Positions 35,924 to 44,911 are shown, counted from the first letter of the stretch. The stretch: 64,000 bases of DNA from an uncultured Nocardioides sp. (GCF_947488025.1 NZ_CANKYS010000010.1:100301-164300); one strand, 5' to 3'. Notes: generated by a model from the sequence alone, not told the origin. Numbers and translations: made by a program.

Positions 35924-37270
35924 ATGCGTCGCCTCGTCCTCGCTGCCCTCGCGCTCGTCCTTGCCGTGCCCGCCGGCTCCTCTCCTGCGACCGCGGACGA
36001 GACCGCGCCCCAGGCGCGCAAGCTCGCCTCGCAGCGCCAGATCGCCCTCGCGACCCCGGGCGACTTCACCGGCTACGGCTTCGACCAGTGCGTCGCCCCG
36101 ACCCAGTCGGCGATGGACGCCTGGTGGAAGAAGTCGCCGTTCACGGCGGTCGGCATCTACATCTCCGGCGACTCCCGCGCCTGCCGTACGCAGCCGAACC
36201 TCAGCCCCACGTGGGTGGCGACCCAGGTGGCGCGCGGCTGGCGGCTGCTGCCCATCGCGCTCGGTCCGCAGGCGTCGTGCCAGCCGCGCTTCCCGCGCTA
36301 CAAGGACGACTTCAAGATCTCCCCGAGCCCGGCCGGCGGCTACGCCACGGCTGCCGCCCAGGGTGCGGCGGAGGCCGACAAGAACGCCGCCGACGCGACG
36401 ACGTACGGCATCGGAGCGGGCAGCACGATCTGGTACGACCTCGAGGGCTTCAACTTGCAGGACACCCACTGCCGCGAGTCCGCGCTGGTCTTCACGTCGG
36501 CGTGGGTGACCCGGATCAAGGCGCTCGGCTACACCGCCGGCTTCTACTCCAGCGCCAGCTCGGGCATCAAGATGCTCGACGACGCGCGCCGGTTGCGGCC
36601 CGGTCAGTTCGCCCTCCCGGACCGCATCTGGATCGCCCGCTGGGACGGCGCGGCCAACACGTCCACGACCTACATCCCCGAGGACGGCTGGCGTCCGGGC
36701 GGCCGGATGAAGCAGTACCTCGGCGGCCACAACGAGACCTGGGGCGGGGTGACGATCAACATCGACAGCAACTTCATCGACCTCGGCGCCGGCTCGCAGC
36801 CACGGCCCGAGGGCCGGTGCCCCGGCACCCGCCTGGGCTACTGGAAGTACCCGAAGCTCTCTCCCACCTCCGCCCGCGCGACGCGGGTCAAGGTGCTGCA
36901 GTGCCTGCTCACCGAGCAGGGCACCTACTCCGGGCCCGTCAACGGCTCCTACGACGCCGCGACCATCGCGGGGGCACGCGCCTGGCAGTCCGCGCGCAGG
37001 TTCACGCCGAGCAACACCTTCAGCAAGCGGCACTGGACCGCGCTGCTCGCCGCCGGGTCCCGTACGACGCTCAAGCGCGGGTCGGTCGGCGAGTCGGTCC
37101 ACCGGCTGCAGCGGGCGCTCAACGCGGCCGGCGCGGGCCGCTTCCGGGCGACCGGCGTGTTCGACGCCAAGACGGAGTCGGCCGTGCGGACCTACCAGAA
37201 GCGGCTGCGGATCGGCGTCTCCGGCGTCGCCACCCGGCAGACCTGGAACAAGCTGCAGCAGGGCCGCTGA
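35924..37270 (+). CDS. Exported DUF1906 glycoside hydrolase-like protein with two peptidoglycan-binding domains
   Basis: 448 residues from ATG 35924 (GGAG upstream). A signal peptide (MRRLVLAALALVLAVPAGSS, cleavage near ATA-DE) is followed by a DUF1906/Rv2525c-like TIM-barrel domain (about residues 40-280; GYGFDQC, GIYISGDSR, IWYDLEGF, GFYSSASSGIK, IDSNFIDLG). Two PG_binding_1-type repeats follow (VKVLQCLLTEQGTY and VHRLQRALNAAG). Likely acts on or binds the cell wall outside the membrane. The Asp and Glu in WYDLEGF are candidate active-site residues. Confidence 0.88.
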   Translation: MRRLVLAALALVLAVPAGSSPATADETAPQARKLASQRQIALATPGDFTGYGFDQCVAPTQSAMDAWWKKSPFTAVGIYISGDSRACRTQPNLSPTWVATQVARGWRLLPIALGPQASCQPRFPRYKDDFKISPSPAGGYATAAAQGAAEADKNAADATTYGIGAGSTIWYDLEGFNLQDTHCRESALVFTSAWVTRIKALGYTAGFYSSASSGIKMLDDARRLRPGQFALPDRIWIARWDGAANTSTTYIPEDGWRPGGRMKQYLGGHNETWGGVTINIDSNFIDLGAGSQPRPEGRCPGTRLGYWKYPKLSPTSARATRVKVLQCLLTEQGTYSGPVNGSYDAATIAGARAWQSARRFTPSNTFSKRHWTALLAAGSRTTLKRGSVGESVHRLQRALNAAGAGRFRATGVFDAKTESAVRTYQKRLRIGVSGVATRQTWNKLQQGR

Positions 37271-37283
37271 CGCTCGAGGTCGA

Positions 37284-37766
37284 TCAGACGGGCGGGCCGA
37301 CGACGAGCGCCACGCCCGTCAGGCCGGCGACAGCGACCAGGCCGACGAGCGCCCCCTGGGCCGGACGGCGGACCAGCCACGCGGTGAGCTTCTCGAGCAG
37401 GCCGTGCGGCGCGTCGGACCGCAGGCGCCAGGCGTCGCCCAGCAGCCCCGCGCGCTCGGCGTACCGCTCGAAGGGCACGGTCGCGAACGGCGGCACCGCC
37501 GCGCCCAGGCCCAGCGCCAGGCGGCTGACCGGCCACTTCTGGTCGACGAAGAGCAGCACGGTCACCAGGCAGTAGGCGATGAACACGACGCCGTGGACCA
37601 TGCCGAACACACTCACCGCCACCTCCCCCACACCGGTTGTTGAGGAGGCGAGGGACGAGCCGTCTCGAAACACGGTGACGTACTTGAGGAACATCCCGGT
37701 CAGCAGCAGCGCCCAGGTGACGGCCTCCGCGCGGGCGACGAGGCGGTAGAGACGGGTCGGGTTCAT
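37284..37766 (-). CDS. DUF3817 membrane protein with an in-frame repeat insertion
   Basis: 160 residues, about three to four membrane segments. The N-terminal [24 protein letters not shown] and [22 protein letters not shown] are the DUF3817 core. Between them a 14-15 residue stretch ([16 protein letters not shown]) is longer than I expect for the family and is encoded by a dispersed-repeat-like sequence. The start overlaps the purQ stop (ATGA), so it is translated with purS-purQ. Confidence 0.82.
   Translation of the reverse strand: MNPTRLYRLVARAEAVTWALLLTGMFLKYVTVFRDGSSLASSTTGVGEVAVSVFGMVHGVVFIAYCLVTVLLFVDQKWPVSRLALGLGAAVPPFATVPFERYAERAGLLGDAWRLRSDAPHGLLEKLTAWLVRRPAQGALVGLVAVAGLTGVALVVGPPV
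37633..37672. repeat. Dispersed intergenic-type repeat inside the DUF3817 gene
   Basis: The stretch with TTTCGAGACGGCTCGTCC followed by CTCGCCTCCTCAAC (minus strand) matches, from memory, a palindromic element common in Nocardioides intergenic DNA. Here it lies within an open reading frame and adds about 14 codons without breaking it. Confidence 0.5.
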
Positions 37767-38431
37767 GCAAAGGCCTTCTCGACGAGCGAGGTGAAGAAGC
37801 CGAGCCCGTCGGTGCCGGGGCCGGTGAGGTCCTCGACCGCGTGCTCGGGGTGGGGCATCAGGCCGACGACGTTGCCGCGCTCGTTGGAGATGCCGGCGAT
37901 GTCACGGAGCGAGCCGTTGGGGTTGTGGTCGAGGTAGCGCGCGACGACGCGGCCCTCGCCCTCGAGCCGGTCGAGGGTGGGCTGGTCGGCGACGAACCCG
38001 CCCTCGCCGTTCTTGAGCACGATCGTGACCTCCGCGCCCGCGGCGTAGGCCGAGGTCCACGGGGTGTCGACGCGCTCGATGCGCAGCCGCTGGTCACGGC
38101 AGACGAACTTGCGGTGGTCGTTGCGGATCAGCGCGCCCGGCAGCAGGTGGGACTCGCAGAGGATCTGGAAGCCGTTGCAGATGCCGAGCACCGGCATGCC
38201 CTTGCCGGCGGCGTCGACGACCGACGTCATGACCGGAGCGAACCGCGAGATGGCGCCGCAGCGGAGGTAGTCGCCGTAGGAGAACCCGCCCGGCAGCACG
38301 ACCGCGTCGACGCCCCTGAGGTCGTCGTCACCGTGCCAGAGCGCGACCGCCTCGTTGCCGCCGATGGTGACCGCGCGGCGCGCGTCGACGTCGTCGAGCG
38401 AGCCGGGGAAGGTGACGACGCCGACCCTCAT
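37763..38431 (-). CDS. purQ: Phosphoribosylformylglycinamidine synthase subunit PurQ
   Basis: 222 residues. Glutaminase subunit of FGAM synthase: [15 protein letters not shown] at the N-terminus, [14 protein letters not shown], nucleophile Cys in GICNGFQIL near residue 90, and the His/Glu pair in [11 protein letters not shown]. It overlaps purS by four bases and DUF3817 follows by another overlap. Confidence 0.97.
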   Translation of the reverse strand: MRVGVVTFPGSLDDVDARRAVTIGGNEAVALWHGDDDLRGVDAVVLPGGFSYGDYLRCGAISRFAPVMTSVVDAAGKGMPVLGICNGFQILCESHLLPGALIRNDHRKFVCRDQRLRIERVDTPWTSAYAAGAEVTIVLKNGEGGFVADQPTLDRLEGEGRVVARYLDHNPNGSLRDIAGISNERGNVVGLMPHPEHAVEDLTGPGTDGLGFFTSLVEKAFA

Positions 38432-38712
38432 GCGCGGCCGGCCTCGTGCGCGACCTCGGCGACCGAGTGCTCCTCGACGTGGACCTCGAAGTCCTCGATC
38501 ACCGGGTTGGACAGCAGCGTCTCGGCGACCTTCTCGATCTCGGCCAGCACCTCGTCGGTGATCTCGCCGTCGACCTGCAGCTCGAACCGCTTGCCCTGAC
38601 GGACGTCGGTGACGAGGTCGAACCCGAGCCGGGGCAGTGCACCGAGCACCGCCTTGCCCTGGGGGTCGAGGATCTCGGGCTTGGGCATGACGTCGACGAC
38701 GACTCGGGCCAC
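38428..38712 (-). CDS. purS: Phosphoribosylformylglycinamidine synthase subunit PurS
   Basis: 94 residues, usual PurS size (about 80-95). Begins [26 protein letters not shown], the family signature. GTG 38712 has AGGAG upstream; longer in-frame readings run into non-coding sequence. First gene of purS-purQ-DUF3817. Confidence 0.95.
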   Translation of the reverse strand: MARVVVDVMPKPEILDPQGKAVLGALPRLGFDLVTDVRQGKRFELQVDGEITDEVLAEIEKVAETLLSNPVIEDFEVHVEEHSVAEVAHEAGRA

Positions 38713-38851
38713 GGGGATGCTCCTGGGTGACAGGGTGGGGCGGGCAGTCCCGATTCTAGTGAGCCGCCGCACGAGCGCGCCCGGCGGGCATGACGGTGGA
38801 CGGAGCGGGTACGCGAGGGGTGGCGGGACGACACGCGCGACGGGAGCTCGG

Positions 38852-39676
38852 ATGGCACGGATCGGCATCTCCGGCTGGCGGTACGCCGGCTGGCGCAACC
38901 ACTTCTACCCCTCCGGGCTGCCGCAGCGCCTCGAGCTGGCCTACGTCGGCGAGCGCCTGACCACCGTCGAGGTCAACGGCTCCTTCTACTCCCTGCAGCG
39001 GCCGTCGAGCTGGCGGTCGTGGGCCGAGCAGGTCCCGGACGACTTCGTCTTCGCCGTCAAGGGGCCGCGCTTCGTCACGCACATGAAGAAGCTCAACGAC
39101 GTCGAGGCGCCGCTCGGCACCTTCCTCGCCTCCGGCGTGCTGTCGCTGGGCGAACGGCTCGGGCCGCTGCTGTGGCAGCTGCCGCCCAACCTGGGCTTCC
39201 ACCCCGACCGCCTCGCCGCGTTCTTCGACCTGCTGCCGCGCACCACCTCGGCCGCGTCGTCGTACGCCGCTGCCCACCACGACGCGGCCAAGCTCAAGGA
39301 GCCCGCCGACACCTCGACGCCGGTCGACCGGCCGCTGCACCACGTGCTCGAGGTCCGGCACCCCTCCTTCCGCACGCCGGAGTTCTGCGAGCTCCTGCGA
39401 GCCCACGACATCGGGATGGTCGTCGCCGACTCGGCCGGCACGTGGCCGATGTTCGACGAGGTGACGAGCGGCGTCGCCTACGTCCGGCTGCACGGTGACA
39501 CCGAGCTCTACGCCAGCGGCTACTCCGACGCGACCCTCGACCACTGGGCCGCCAAGGTGCGCGCCTGGGAGGCCGACGGCCTCGACGTCTACGTCTACTT
39601 CGACAACGACGCCAAGGTGCACGCCCCCTTCGACGCCATCGCGCTCCAGGAGCGGCTGGGGGTCAGCCCGGCCTGA
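38852..39676 (+). CDS. DUF72 family protein
   Basis: 274 residues from ATG 38852 with GGGAG five bases upstream. Starts MARIGISGWRYAGWRNHFYP, then TVEVNGSFYSLQRPSSW and FAVKGPRFVTH, all diagnostic of DUF72 (TIM-barrel proteins related to YecE). Activity is not established for the family. Converges on the endonuclease-like gene across a strong hairpin. Confidence 0.92.
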   Translation: MARIGISGWRYAGWRNHFYPSGLPQRLELAYVGERLTTVEVNGSFYSLQRPSSWRSWAEQVPDDFVFAVKGPRFVTHMKKLNDVEAPLGTFLASGVLSLGERLGPLLWQLPPNLGFHPDRLAAFFDLLPRTTSAASSYAAAHHDAAKLKEPADTSTPVDRPLHHVLEVRHPSFRTPEFCELLRAHDIGMVVADSAGTWPMFDEVTSGVAYVRLHGDTELYASGYSDATLDHWAAKVRAWEADGLDVYVYFDNDAKVHAPFDAIALQERLGVSPA

Positions 39677-39680
39677 GCCT

Positions 39681-39731
39681 GGGGAACCAGGTGCAGGCCG
39701 ATCGGCGTGTTCGGCCTGCACCTGGTTCCCC
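39681..39731. repeat. 51-bp palindrome, left copy of a pair bracketing the 39745 gene
   Basis: A perfect 21-base-pair stem (39681-39701 with 39711-39731) and a 9-base loop, starting four bases after the DUF72 stop. It should work as a bidirectional terminator. Its left arm GGGGAACCAGGTGCAGGCCG recurs at 40826 in an element of the same length. Confidence 0.9.
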
Positions 39732-39744
39732 ACTCACTCCTCAC

Positions 39745-40767
39745 TCACTCCAAGGACCGGTAGTGCTCGAGCATCATGGCGTCCAGGGCCGCGGAGTCCT
39801 CGTCGGGCAGGGGCGGTGCGGGCACGAAGGCGCCGACCCGCCAGGGCCGCTGGCCCTCCGGCAGCCACCGGGCACGCCCTCTCGCGGAGACCATGCGGTC
39901 GCGCCACACGCGCTCGGAGTCGCCCGCCACGAGCACGAACCCCTCGAGCCCCACACCTCGGAGTGCATCCGCCCGGGCCTCGTCACGCCGCTGGCGTTCA
40001 CGGCTGCGGTGCAGCGCGCCGTTGTACTCGCCGTAGGTGCCCGAGACCGCGTCCAGCAGGTCGACCACCGCGAGCACCCTGCCGGACAGGTCGAGCACCT
40101 CGCGGTTCATCAGCGGCCGGGGCAGGCCGAGATCGCCCTCCCACACCTGGAGCATCTCCGACTCCTTCGGCGAGCGGCACTCCCCGCACGCTCGCTCCAG
40201 CGCGTACGTCGCTGCGCCAGGCTGCCGCCTCCTCGAGGCTGCCTCACGGAGCGCGTGGAGGTCGACGACGCCCGCTGCCAGCGCCATGTCGACCATCACT
40301 CCGGCGGCTCGTCGGTCGCCGGCCCGCCGCAGCTCGTGCAGCAGCGCGACCTCGCTAGGGGCGCACGGGATGCCGGACCTCAAGACGGGAACGGGAAGCC
40401 GGTGACGCGTGCGCTCGACCAGCACGCCGGCGCCACGGATGCGGGACGTGTGCGCCAGCAGCACCGGCACCGGCCTGCGAGCACCGGGCGCAAGGCCGTC
40501 GAAGAAGGCAGCTCCGGCCAGCCGGAGGGCCGCCCAGCCGGTGACCATGCCGTGCTCGGGGAGCCGGACGGCAGCCTCGAGGATGCGCTGCTCGACGGTC
40601 TGCGGCGCGTCCGCGGGCACGACCAGTCCGTGGCTGGTCGTGCGCCACGACGGGCCGGCAGCGGTGCCACGACGTGGTCCGGCGCGACCTTCCGGATCCA
40701 CGCGGACCGGACGCACCAGACCGCTCGGCGAAGGGCAACAGGGATGGAAGTCGGACACGAACGACAC
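39745..40767 (-). CDS. Endonuclease-like (DUF559/AbiEi-type) protein
   Basis: Up to 340 residues; the true start is uncertain (GTG 40767 or an in-frame GTG about 17 codons later, giving VRPVRVDP). The first 130 residues resemble AbiEi-like proteins (ILEAAVRLPEHGMVTGWAALRLAG). The C-terminal part has a PD-(D/E)xK-like pattern: ECRSPKESEMLQVW, VLAVVDLLD, GEYNGALH and an Arg-rich helix. Catalysis is not shown. It has no partner toxin or antitoxin gene next to it, and is bracketed by two 51-bp palindromes. Confidence 0.7.
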   Translation of the reverse strand: MSFVSDFHPCCPSPSGLVRPVRVDPEGRAGPRRGTAAGPSWRTTSHGLVVPADAPQTVEQRILEAAVRLPEHGMVTGWAALRLAGAAFFDGLAPGARRPVPVLLAHTSRIRGAGVLVERTRHRLPVPVLRSGIPCAPSEVALLHELRRAGDRRAAGVMVDMALAAGVVDLHALREAASRRRQPGAATYALERACGECRSPKESEMLQVWEGDLGLPRPLMNREVLDLSGRVLAVVDLLDAVSGTYGEYNGALHRSRERQRRDEARADALRGVGLEGFVLVAGDSERVWRDRMVSARGRARWLPEGQRPWRVGAFVPAPPLPDEDSAALDAMMLEHYRSLE

Positions 40768-40825
40768 CTGCCCGCGGCGGGACGTCGTACGCCCTCCGTG
40801 TCACGCCTGTGGACAACCCGCCGTT

Positions 40826-40876
40826 GGGGAACCAGGTGCAGGCCGATCGCCGAGATCCGCCTGCGGTTGGTTCCCC
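40826..40876. repeat. 51-bp palindrome, right copy of the pair around the 39745 gene
   Basis: Begins with the same 24 bases as the left copy (positions 40826-40849 against 39681-39704) and has the same length. Its right arm differs at four positions, so the stem has an internal mismatch. It lies 16 bases downstream of the small membrane-protein gene on the minus strand. Confidence 0.85.
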
Positions 40877-40892
40877 AGCCGGACGGCGTACG

Positions 40893-41078
40893 TCACTCCC
40901 GCCGGCGCGCCGACACGATGACGAGGGCGAGCCCGAAGCCCGCGAGGATCGGGCCGATGACGGCCCAGATGCTCTGGTCGGTCATCGGGCTGCCCTCGAG
41001 GTAGCCGAGGCCCTGGAAGGTCCACACGGCACCCATGAGCACCATGATCACCCCGAGGACGATCCCGAGCGGGCGCAT
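40893..41078 (-). CDS. Small two-helix membrane protein
   Basis: 61 residues: MRPLGIVLGVIMVLMGAVWT and WAVIGPILAGFGLALVIVSA form two membrane helices, with a short polar loop (GYLEGSPMTDQS) and a basic tail. ATG overlaps the stop of the acyl-CoA synthetase gene (ATGA), so it is translationally coupled. Function unknown. Confidence 0.8.
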   Translation of the reverse strand: MRPLGIVLGVIMVLMGAVWTFQGLGYLEGSPMTDQSIWAVIGPILAGFGLALVIVSARRRE

Positions 41079-42652
41079 CAGGCGAGCTCGCGCTTGAGGA
41101 TCTTGCCGGTCGCGGTCATCGGCAGCGCGTCGACGAACTCGACGATGCGGGGGTACTTGTAGGCCGCCATCTGCTCCTTGCCCCAGGCCACGAGCTCGTC
41201 CTCGGTGACCGTGGCGCCGTCCTTGCGGATGACGACCGCCTTGATCTCCTCGCCGTGGCTCTCGTCGGGCACACCGATGACGGCGGCGAGCGAGACGCCG
41301 GGGTGGGTGAGGAGGACCTCCTCGATCTCGCGCGGGTAGACGTTGTAGCCGCCGCGGATGATCATGTCCTTGGACCGGTCGACGATGTAGTACCAGCCGT
41401 CGGCGTCCTTGCGGCCGAGGTCGCCGGAGCGGAACCAGCCGTCCACGATCGCGTCGGCGGTCGCGTCGGGGCGGCCGTAGTAGCCCTTCATGATGTTGGG
41501 GCCCTTGATGGCGATCTCGCCGACGACCTTCTCGGGGTCCTCGCCGTCCTCGACGTCCTCGCGCACCCCGGGCTCGGGGTTGATCAGCTTCATCTCGACG
41601 CCCGGGATCGGCTTGCCGATGGAGCCGACGCGCACGGGCTCGCCCCACACGGAGAAGCTCGCGACGGGCGAGGTCTCCGAGAGCCCGTAGCCCTCGAGGA
41701 TCGTGACGCCGAACCGGTGCTCGAACTCCTTGTGCACCTCGACCGGCAGCGCGGAGCCGCCCGCGACCGCGACCCGCACGTGGTCGGCGACCTTCTTCAC
41801 GTCCACGCCCGAGTCGTCGAGCGCGCCGAGCAGGCCCCAGTACATCGTCGGGACGCCGGCGAAGAACGTCACGCCCTCCTGCTCCATCAGGGTCAGCGCC
41901 GGGCCGGCCTCGAAGCGCGGCAGCATCACGACGGTGCCGCCGAAGGCGAAGCCGGCGTTCATGATCACCGTCTGGCCGAACGAGTGGAAGAGCGGCAGCA
42001 CGCACAGCAGCGTGTCGGGGTTGTCGGAGTCGGCACCGAAGAGCGCGTCGCTGGACAACGCGTTGCTGATCATGTTGCGGTGCATCAGCTCGGCACCCTT
42101 GGGCTGGCCGGTGGTGCCCGAGGTGTAGAGGATGACGGCGGTGTCGTCCGCGCCGACCTCACGCGTCTCGAAGACGGGCGACTGGCCCTTGAGCGCCTGG
42201 CCCAGGGTCTCGGTGCCGGCGATCGGCGACTCCGCCGCCGGGTCGGCGGTGATGACGAAGAAGTGCTCGCACGCCTCGGCCTGCTCGAAACCGGCGTGGC
42301 CCTCAGCACCGATCGGCAGCTCGGGGGTGCCCTGGAAGCAGAAGTACGCCTTCGCGTCCGAGTCGTCGAGGTGGTAGGCCACCTCGCGTCCCTTGAGCAG
42401 CACGTTGAGCGGCACGACGGTCGCCCCGGCCTTGAGGATGCCGTAGTAGACGATCGGGAAGTAGGGCAGGTTCGGGCAGCTCAGCGCGACCTTGTCGCCC
42501 GGCTGGATGCCGCGCGAGACCAGCAGGTTGGCGACCTGGTTGGCCGCGGCGTTCACCTGGGCGTACGACAGGCGGGTGCCGCCGAGCACGACGGCCGTGC
42601 GGTCCGGGTGGGCCTCGGCGGAGCCTTCGAGGAGCGAGGAGAGGTTGGGCAT
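41078..42652 (-). CDS. Long-chain acyl-CoA synthetase (AMP-binding enzyme)
   Basis: 524 residues. Activates fatty acids to acyl-CoA through an acyl-adenylate. The P-loop VILYTSGTTGQPKGAEL is near residue 173, the adenylate motif GYGLSETSP near 325, the hinge segment GWFRSGDLGRKDADGWYYIVDR near 410 and the C-terminal catalytic Lys in ATGKILKREL. ATG 42652 has a leaderless -10 box TAGGTT (42659-42664) six bases upstream. Followed by an overlapping small membrane protein. Confidence 0.93.
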   Translation of the reverse strand: MPNLSSLLEGSAEAHPDRTAVVLGGTRLSYAQVNAAANQVANLLVSRGIQPGDKVALSCPNLPYFPIVYYGILKAGATVVPLNVLLKGREVAYHLDDSDAKAYFCFQGTPELPIGAEGHAGFEQAEACEHFFVITADPAAESPIAGTETLGQALKGQSPVFETREVGADDTAVILYTSGTTGQPKGAELMHRNMISNALSSDALFGADSDNPDTLLCVLPLFHSFGQTVIMNAGFAFGGTVVMLPRFEAGPALTLMEQEGVTFFAGVPTMYWGLLGALDDSGVDVKKVADHVRVAVAGGSALPVEVHKEFEHRFGVTILEGYGLSETSPVASFSVWGEPVRVGSIGKPIPGVEMKLINPEPGVREDVEDGEDPEKVVGEIAIKGPNIMKGYYGRPDATADAIVDGWFRSGDLGRKDADGWYYIVDRSKDMIIRGGYNVYPREIEEVLLTHPGVSLAAVIGVPDESHGEEIKAVVIRKDGATVTEDELVAWGKEQMAAYKYPRIVEFVDALPMTATGKILKRELA

Positions 42653-42684
42653 GGCGCCAACCTACTCACCAGTCGTGAGGCACG

Positions 42685-43125
42685 TCACCCGTCGGCGCGC
42701 TGCGCGATCCGGTGGCCGGCGGTCTTGAGGTCCGCGGCGATCGCGCGGCCGGCCAGCAGCCCCGAGCTCCGCGCCGCGACGGCGTACATCCCCGCGCCCG
42801 ACACCTCGCCCTCGGCGACCACGCGACAGCCCTCGCGGGTGCCGGTGAAGCGGAGCCGCAGAGACGCCTCGACCCCGCGCCAGGTGCCGCGCTCGGCCCA
42901 CGCCCGGAAGGGCGTGAACTCGACGACCTCGAGGCTGGGGCGTACGCCGACCACGGTCAGCTCCGTCCAGGTCTGCCCGAGATGGGGCTCCTCGTCCTCG
43001 GGCACGTCGACCGACAGCAGGCTCGACTGCCACTCCGGGCGCCGACGCGGGTCGACGAGGTAGGCGAACGCCTGCTCCGCCGGGTGCGGCAGCTCGACGG
43101 TCGCGGTGAAGCGCCGCGTCGTCAG
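42685..43125 (-). CDS. SRPBCC family protein with probable CTG start
   Basis: 146 residues, starting [20 protein letters not shown] and showing the START-like pattern ([35 protein letters not shown]). No ATG or GTG exists in this frame near the domain start. CTG 43125 has GGGGAG five bases upstream and overlaps the purC stop (CTGA), the same geometry as the ATGA and GTGA junctions elsewhere, so I take CTG as the start. Ligand unknown. Confidence 0.7.
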   Translation of the reverse strand: MTTRRFTATVELPHPAEQAFAYLVDPRRRPEWQSSLLSVDVPEDEEPHLGQTWTELTVVGVRPSLEVVEFTPFRAWAERGTWRGVEASLRLRFTGTREGCRVVAEGEVSGAGMYAVAARSSGLLAGRAIAADLKTAGHRIAQRADG

Positions 43126-44024
43126 AACGTCTCCCCGGTCAGCAGCTCGTAGGCCTCGACGTAGCGTGCGCGGGTGCGCTCCACGACGGCGTCGGGCAGC
43201 GGCGGCGGCGCCTCGCCGGAGGTGCGGTCCCAGCCGGACTCCCCGGTGAGCCAGTCGCGCACGATCTGCTTGTCGTACGACGACTGGGCGCGGCCGGGCT
43301 GCCACTCGGCGGCGGGCCAGAAGCGAGAGCTGTCGGGGGTGAGGACCTCGTCGGCGAGGATCGTGGCGCCGCCCTCCGACGCCGGTCGCCGGCCGAACTC
43401 GAGCTTGGTGTCGGCCAGGATGATGCCGCGCTCGCGGGCGATGCCGTGCGCCTTGTCGTAGACCTCCATGGTGAGCATCCGCAGCTCGGCGGCCGCGTCG
43501 TCGCCAACGGCCTCGACGACCGCCTCGTAGTCGACGTTCTCGTCGTGGTCGCCGAGGTCGGCCTTGGTGGCGGGCGTGAAGATCGGCTCGGGCAGCCGGC
43601 TGCCGTCCTGCAGCCCGGCGGGCAGCGCGATGCCGCAGACCTCGCCGGTGCGGTGGTAGTCGAGGAGGCCGGAGCCGGTGAGGTAGCCGCGGGCCACGCA
43701 CTCGACCGGGAACATCTCGAGGCGCTCGCACACGACCGCGCGGCCGGCGACGGACGCGGGCACGTCGGTGGAGACCACATGGTTGCCGACGAGCCCGGCG
43801 AGCTGGTCGAACCACCACAGCGACATCCGGGTGAGGATCTCGCCCTTGTCGGGGATCGTCGTGTCGAGGACGAAGTCGTAGGCGGAGATGCGGTCGCTGG
43901 CGACCATCAGCAACCTGCCCTCGTGCTCGCCGGAGTCGATCCGGTAGAGGTCGCGGACCTTGCCGGAGTGGAGGTGGGTGGTGCCCTCGATGACAGGTGC
44001 TGCGGGGATGTTCAGCTCGGTCAC
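43122..44024 (-). CDS. purC: SAICAR synthase
   Basis: 300 residues; converts CAIR and aspartate to SAICAR with ATP. Motifs: [44 protein letters not shown] and [14 protein letters not shown] 44024 overlaps the previous stop (GTGA) and also has a leaderless -10 box TAGGCT (44031-44036) inside the upstream gene. Confidence 0.97.
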   Translation of the reverse strand: MTELNIPAAPVIEGTTHLHSGKVRDLYRIDSGEHEGRLLMVASDRISAYDFVLDTTIPDKGEILTRMSLWWFDQLAGLVGNHVVSTDVPASVAGRAVVCERLEMFPVECVARGYLTGSGLLDYHRTGEVCGIALPAGLQDGSRLPEPIFTPATKADLGDHDENVDYEAVVEAVGDDAAAELRMLTMEVYDKAHGIARERGIILADTKLEFGRRPASEGGATILADEVLTPDSSRFWPAAEWQPGRAQSSYDKQIVRDWLTGESGWDRTSGEAPPPLPDAVVERTRARYVEAYELLTGETF

Positions 44025-44257
44025 GCGCCGAGCCTAGTGGCCGAGCGCTGCATGAGCAGCGCAAGTCCGGCACCCGCGACGCCCGCGACGACCGCCGGGA
44101 CGACCACGACAGGCAGCGGGGGCAGGCCCGGCGCGGCGCTCGGGTCCACGACCACTCCGAGGACGACCCCCGCGGCCGCACCGCCGACCACGCCGGACCC
44201 GACCCAGCCGAGACCGAGCCATCCCGGGTCGCGACGCTCAGCAGCCATGTCCCCCAT
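44021..44257 (-). CDS. Small membrane protein upstream of purC
   Basis: 78 residues with two hydrophobic, Gly/Ala/Val-rich segments ([20 protein letters not shown] and [19 protein letters not shown]). The start ATG 44257 is fixed by TAGGGT (44264-44269) six bases upstream; the alternative Met three codons later lacks this. The -10 box begins with the stop codon of the upstream gene. Function unknown. Confidence 0.65.
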   Translation of the reverse strand: MGDMAAERRDPGWLGLGWVGSGVVGGAAAGVVLGVVVDPSAAPGLPPLPVVVVPAVVAGVAGAGLALLMQRSATRLGA

Positions 44258-44263
44258 GGCGGG

Positions 44264-44269
44264 ACCCTA
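44264..44269 (-). promoter_or_regulatory. -10 box formed by the monooxygenase-like gene's stop codon
   Basis: TAGGGT, whose TAG (44267-44269) is the stop codon of the upstream gene; ATG 44257 follows after six bases. Confidence 0.55.
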
Positions 44270-44815
44270 GCGGTGCAGCCACCAGCTCATCCGGCGCGTC
44301 ATCCACGGCAGGAAGACATACGTCATGAGCGGCGTCATCACCGACGTCACCAGCACCACCCGGGGCACGAGCGGCCAGCCGCCGATGGTGCGCGAGGCCA
44401 CGAAGTTGGCCAGCAGGCTGAGCGGCAGGAAGACCATGAAGATCACGACCATCTGCTTCCAGCGCGGCGGCGGCACCGGGGCCGCGCTCAGGGCCTCCAC
44501 CGTGGCCGACTCGTCGAACCATCCCTCGATGCCCGTACGCCGCTCCCGTCGCGACTCCTCCACGTCGCCCGCGGCCGCCTCGAGCCACCAGGCCCGCTGC
44601 GGGGAGGCCTCCCAGGCGGCGAGCGACTCGGCGTCGGAGAAGCGGTAGAGCATGTGCCAGTCGGTCGAGTCGGCGCTCGGCCGCACCCAGCCCGACCCGA
44701 GGAACCCGTCGAACTTCTCCGCCATCGACGTGCCCGCCTGCATCCAGGCCAGCATCTGCGTGGAGTGCGACGGGTCGACGTGACGGGTGACGGACACGGT
44801 CACGGGGGCGCTCAT
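44267..44815 (-). CDS. Antibiotic biosynthesis monooxygenase-domain membrane protein
   Basis: 182 residues from ATG 44815. The first 95 residues form an ABM-type ferredoxin-like domain (MSAPVTVSVTRHVDPSHSTQM, WHMLYRFSDAESLAAWEASPQ). After a linker, two hydrophobic helices (MVVIFMVFLPLSLLANFVAS, VLVTSVMTPLMTYVFLPW) anchor it. This ABM plus two-helix layout is known in bacteria without a defined substrate. Confidence 0.8.
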   Translation of the reverse strand: MSAPVTVSVTRHVDPSHSTQMLAWMQAGTSMAEKFDGFLGSGWVRPSADSTDWHMLYRFSDAESLAAWEASPQRAWWLEAAAGDVEESRRERRTGIEGWFDESATVEALSAAPVPPPRWKQMVVIFMVFLPLSLLANFVASRTIGGWPLVPRVVLVTSVMTPLMTYVFLPWMTRRMSWWLHR

Positions 44816-44911
44816 GGGTTTCAGTCTCGGGCGCGGGCGGCCCCGGGGTGAAGCCGACGTCGACGAGATCCCGGCCACGTCGGCCCCGGGAGCGACGAGC
44901 GGATGCCACGT

